Shown here piece after piece: positions 5,855-8,311 of a stretch of 8,311 nt of DNA (its first letter is position 1; each line of letters opens with the position of its first letter). Made by a program: the position numbers and the translations under genes. The notes beneath the pieces are model-generated. The model was not told the origin of the DNA. It saw nothing but the letters and a program-made list of their open reading frames with translations, and made no database searches. Origin of the DNA: a bacterium (GTDB lineage Bacteria; JACRDZ01; JAJRWM01); assembly GCA_024276815.1 (NCBI GenBank), contig JAJRWM010000138.1:1-8311 (forward strand). The letters are read 5' to 3'.

Positions 5855-7170
5855 TGAGGAGCTTTCTTGCCTCTGAAAAACAGGGTGATCGGGCAACCAA
5901 CAAAACCGAAACGGTCCCGTAGCCGGTTCTTCAGATAACGTTCGTAGGCCGGGGCTACTTTGCCTCGACCATTATAAAATACGGTAAAGGTCGGCGGCCG
6001 CGCATCGGTCTGAGTTATATATAACAAATTTAAACGGCGGTTGTTGGTTGAGAAAGGCGCATGATTGTCCATAGCGTCCCGGAAAAATTTGTTGAGCTGC
6101 GAGGTGGGGATTCTTTTGTGGGATTCATGATAGATGTTTAAGCTGTCAGGGAATATTCTCATAATTCGCTGTTTGGTAACCGCTGAAAGAAACAGGGAAG
6201 GTGTATATTTCAAAAATGGCAGGTGAAACTCCTTGAGTTCCTCGAATTTTTTTACGGTATGGGTGTCTTTTTCCACTAAATCCCATTTATTGAAAACCAG
6301 GAGTATACCGCAACCGGCTTCTTCGCAAAAGCCAGCTACCTTGGCGTCGGCGGCCGTTATTCCCTCATGAGCGTCAATCACGAGACACGCTACGTCACAG
6401 CGGTTGATGCTTCTGATCGAACGGATTATGCTGTAGTATTCAGCACTGCCGGAAAGCCGGCTCTTTTTTCGGATGCCGGCGGTGTCAATCAGAATATACT
6501 TGTTATCCTCATATTCAAAAGGCGTGTCTACTGAATCCCGGGTAGTGCCCGGCTTGGGGGTTACGACAACCCTGTTCTTACCCAAAATAGCGTTTATGAT
6601 TGAGGATTTCCCCACGTTGGGACGGCCTACCACGGCGATTTTACAGGCTTCAACTTCCTCCTCTTCTGCTAGCGGCGGAGCTAAAACGATAACTTCGTCC
6701 AGCAGGTCCCCTACTCCTCTGCCATGTTCGGATGAAATGGTCATTACCCGCTCCATACCCAGCGAGTAAAAGTCAAGCGCCGCTATCTCCCTTTGATTAT
6801 TATCAACCTTGTTCACCACTAAAATTGTTTTTTGGGACCGGGGGCGGAGCATCTGACATATTTCTTCGTCCAGAGCTGTCAAACCCTGGGCTACATCCAC
6901 CAGAAAAAGGATTACGTCAGCCTCCGCTATTGCCAGTTCCGTCTGGTCATAGACCTCCTTGGGATTCCTTTCATAATTGCCGATTTCCAGTCCGCCCGTA
7001 TCAATCAGGGTAAATTCGCGGCCGTTCCAGGTGTAATTGTGATAATTGCGGTCCCGGGTGATCCCCGGCTGCGGTGACACGACCGCCAGTTTACTGCCGA
7101 TAATTCTGTTAAAGAGTGTTGATTTGCCAACATTGGGTTGACCAATCAAAGCTACCAAGGGACGACTCAT
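5851..7170 (-). CDS. der: Ribosome-assembly GTPase Der (EngA)
   Basis: Der is an essential GTPase with two tandem G domains that assists maturation of the 50S ribosomal subunit. The 439 residues match the family length. G domain 1 shows the P-loop GQPNVGKS (10-17), DTGG (57-60) and NKVD (120-123). After the acidic linker LAEEEEVEA (168-176), G domain 2 shows GRPNVGKS (182-189), DTAG (229-232) and NKWD (294-297). The C-terminal KH-like domain follows (about 350-434), with TQTDARPPTFTVFYN (387-400) and the conserved end YLKNRLRDRFGFVGCPI. All nucleotide-binding motifs are intact. The ATG at 7168-7170 has AAGGA at about seven bases upstream and lies 13 nt after pgsA. Its stop overlaps the plsY start by 4 nt. 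The order der-plsY-gpsA is a well-known arrangement in Firmicutes and some other lineages. Confidence 0.98.
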   Translation of the reverse strand: MSRPLVALIGQPNVGKSTLFNRIIGSKLAVVSPQPGITRDRNYHNYTWNGREFTLIDTGGLEIGNYERNPKEVYDQTELAIAEADVILFLVDVAQGLTALDEEICQMLRPRSQKTILVVNKVDNNQREIAALDFYSLGMERVMTISSEHGRGVGDLLDEVIVLAPPLAEEEEVEACKIAVVGRPNVGKSSIINAILGKNRVVVTPKPGTTRDSVDTPFEYEDNKYILIDTAGIRKKSRLSGSAEYYSIIRSIRSINRCDVACLVIDAHEGITAADAKVAGFCEEAGCGILLVFNKWDLVEKDTHTVKKFEELKEFHLPFLKYTPSLFLSAVTKQRIMRIFPDSLNIYHESHKRIPTSQLNKFFRDAMDNHAPFSTNNRRLNLLYITQTDARPPTFTVFYNGRGKVAPAYERYLKNRLRDRFGFVGCPITLFFRGKKAPQ

Positions 7171-7183
7171 AATAGTTCCTTAC

Positions 7184-7714
7184 CTATATTCCATTAAATT
7201 TAGCGCCGGCAATTCTTAAATAACCAATTCCCGAAATAATCGTGAGTACCGCGACCAGATACCAGAGGTAATAAGCGGTATTTAAATTAAGCAGGGTCGC
7301 GATTATCAATACCATCTGGAAAAAAGTGGTTAGCTTGCTCGTCAGTGTGGGCGCTATTTCCACATTTTCAGTGTGGATTCTCAATAACACGACTCCGCCC
7401 AGTATTAGTATATCACGGCTGATGACAATGATCGTCAGCCAGTTGGGAATCATTTTTAAGTAACTCAACAAAACAAAGGCTGAGTCCAGCAGAATTTTGT
7501 CAGCCAGAGCGTCAAGGTAAGCGCCTAACTCGGTCTTTTGCTGAAAAGCGCGCGCGACAAATCCATCCAGGCCATCACTCGCCGCGGCCAGGCAAAAAAC
7601 AAATAGAGCCGCGTACCGACCGCCATTATTTCCAGGGGTGCTGTAGAGCAATAAAATAATGAAAACCGGGACCAACAGGATACGAAATATCGTGATTTTA
7701 TTCGCCAGGTTCAT
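7184..7714 (-). CDS. pgsA: CDP-diacylglycerol--glycerol-3-phosphate 3-phosphatidyltransferase
   Basis: This inner-membrane CDP-alcohol phosphatidyltransferase joins CDP-diacylglycerol and glycerol-3-phosphate to phosphatidylglycerol phosphate, the committed step to phosphatidylglycerol and cardiolipin. The 176 residues begin with MNLANKITIFRILLVPVFI, the typical PgsA N-terminus. The catalytic signature D-x2-D-G-x2-A-R-x8-G-x3-D-x3-D is complete: Asp47, Asp50, Arg55, Gly64, Asp68 and Asp72. About five to six hydrophobic segments cover the rest. It begins 9 nt after the HD-GYP gene stop without a clear Shine-Dalgarno, so coupled translation is likely, and ends 13 nt before der with TAG. Phosphatidylglycerol synthase is favoured over other CDP-alcohol transferases by length, the N-terminus and the glycerolipid neighbours plsY and gpsA. 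Confidence 0.92.
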   Translation of the reverse strand: MNLANKITIFRILLVPVFIILLLYSTPGNNGGRYAALFVFCLAAASDGLDGFVARAFQQKTELGAYLDALADKILLDSAFVLLSYLKMIPNWLTIIVISRDILILGGVVLLRIHTENVEIAPTLTSKLTTFFQMVLIIATLLNLNTAYYLWYLVAVLTIISGIGYLRIAGAKFNGI

Positions 7715-7723
7715 AATATATTG

Positions 7724-8311
7724 TCAATCGTTATGGATATAACCTTTTTCAATAGCCCGCCTTAAAGCTTTAACTATAAGCGGATCAAACTGTTTGCCGC
7801 TGTTGGCAGATATTTCCTTTTCCGCCTCCACCAGACCAAACCTTTTGTTAAGTGTTTGCTTCCTGCTGCTGATGGCGTCAAAAGCGTTCGCGACACTGAT
7901 GATTCTCGTGATAAGCGGTATTTCCTCGCCCTTCAAGCCATCAGGATAACCAGAACCATCATAGTACTCATGGTGATGACGAATAGTCTTGATAATATCA
8001 GTGGATAGCTGTTTAAGCGGGGCCATGATTTTCTCACCAATAACCGGGTGGCGCATAATTTCCTGAAATTCATCACCGGTAAGCTTACCCGGTTTTTTTA
8101 GTATTTTCTCATCAATGCCAATTTTACCGATATCATGCAAGAGACTGCTCATCTGGATGTTTTCCCGGTCCAGTTCGTAGTCAGATTCCAGTTCATTGTA
8201 TATCGCCAGCGCGTACATGGTCACTCTCTCAGCGTGACCGTGGGTCAACGAATCCTTGGCCTCAATCGCCGCGACCAAGGAGCGGATTGTGCCGACCAGA
8301 GAACCCTGTAA
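7724..8311 (-). CDS. HD-GYP domain protein, C-terminal part (5' end outside window)
   Basis: The frame is open from the window edge at 8311, so the start is missing; a TTG at 8276-8278 lies inside the conserved domain and is not the real start. The 195 visible residues form a nearly full HD-GYP domain, the family of cyclic-di-GMP (sometimes cGAMP) phosphodiesterases. Numbering from the first visible codon, these are VAAIEAKDSLTHGHAERV (13-30), the HD pair LLHDIGKIGI with His59-Asp60, KKPGKLT (72-78), MRHPVIG (86-92) and HHHEYYDGSGYPDGL (112-126) containing the GYP triplet (121-123). The usual DAFDAMTSDRPYR segment is replaced by NAFDAISSRKQTL (142-154), so a metal-ligand Asp and a phosphate-contacting Arg may be altered. 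A GAF, PAS, receiver or membrane sensor domain would be expected upstream but is not visible. pgsA follows 9 nt after the TGA stop. Confidence 0.92.
   Translation of the reverse strand, partial: LQGSLVGTIRSLVAAIEAKDSLTHGHAERVTMYALAIYNELESDYELDRENIQMSSLLHDIGKIGIDEKILKKPGKLTGDEFQEIMRHPVIGEKIMAPLKQLSTDIIKTIRHHHEYYDGSGYPDGLKGEEIPLITRIISVANAFDAISSRKQTLNKRFGLVEAEKEISANSGKQFDPLIVKALRRAIEKGYIHND

Noticed and set aside
6473-7077. Three overlapping plus-strand open frames opposite der
   Set aside because: Three mutually overlapping frames opposite an essential GTPase gene are typical shadows; no family resemblance was seen.
8078-8089. GGTAAGCTTACC perfect palindrome
   Set aside because: It lies within conserved HD-GYP coding sequence (PGKLT) and is explained by codon choice.

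Overview
The window is a dense, almost entirely minus-strand block of bacterial housekeeping genes. Read in the direction of transcription (from high to low coordinates) it holds: a 5'-truncated HD-GYP domain protein, pgsA, der, plsY, gpsA, an HU/IHF-family gene, a MerR-family regulator gene, tRNA-Pro(GGG), a 202-nt spacer, surE, a COG2509-type FAD-dependent dehydrogenase gene, pcm, and a YqaA/DedA-type membrane protein gene that is interrupted and runs off the low-coordinate edge. No protein gene on the plus strand is convincing.

Right block (about 3505-8311): most genes are 4-46 nt apart or overlapping, so one transcript is likely. It combines acidic phospholipid synthesis (PgsA; GpsA making glycerol-3-phosphate; PlsY acylating it) with the ribosome-assembly GTPase Der, a nucleoid protein, a MerR regulator and an HD-GYP protein that may act on cyclic dinucleotides. 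The order der-plsY-gpsA is common in Firmicutes-like genomes. HU/IHF-merR-tRNA-Pro-surE-pcm-dedA resembles an arrangement I associate with Geobacter-like Desulfobacterota.

Left block (about 1-3184): surE, the FAD protein, pcm and the DedA-like gene form a second tight cluster of nucleotide salvage or repair, protein repair and membrane functions. SurE and Pcm neighbour one another in many Gram-negative-type bacteria.

Organism: the composition looks moderate in GC by eye, all three stop codons are used, and the gene order mixes Firmicutes-like and Desulfobacterota-like pieces. This suggests an uncultivated or deep-branching, probably diderm bacterium. I cannot place it to phylum from the sequence alone.

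The region is largely ordinary, and I do not see a new defence or mobile system. The points worth checking are local: an in-frame TGA at a usually glycine position of the DedA-like gene; a surE start that looks one base out of frame; a dRS3-like inverted repeat in the surE-tRNA spacer; and an HD-GYP domain with substitutions at positions expected to bind metal and phosphate.
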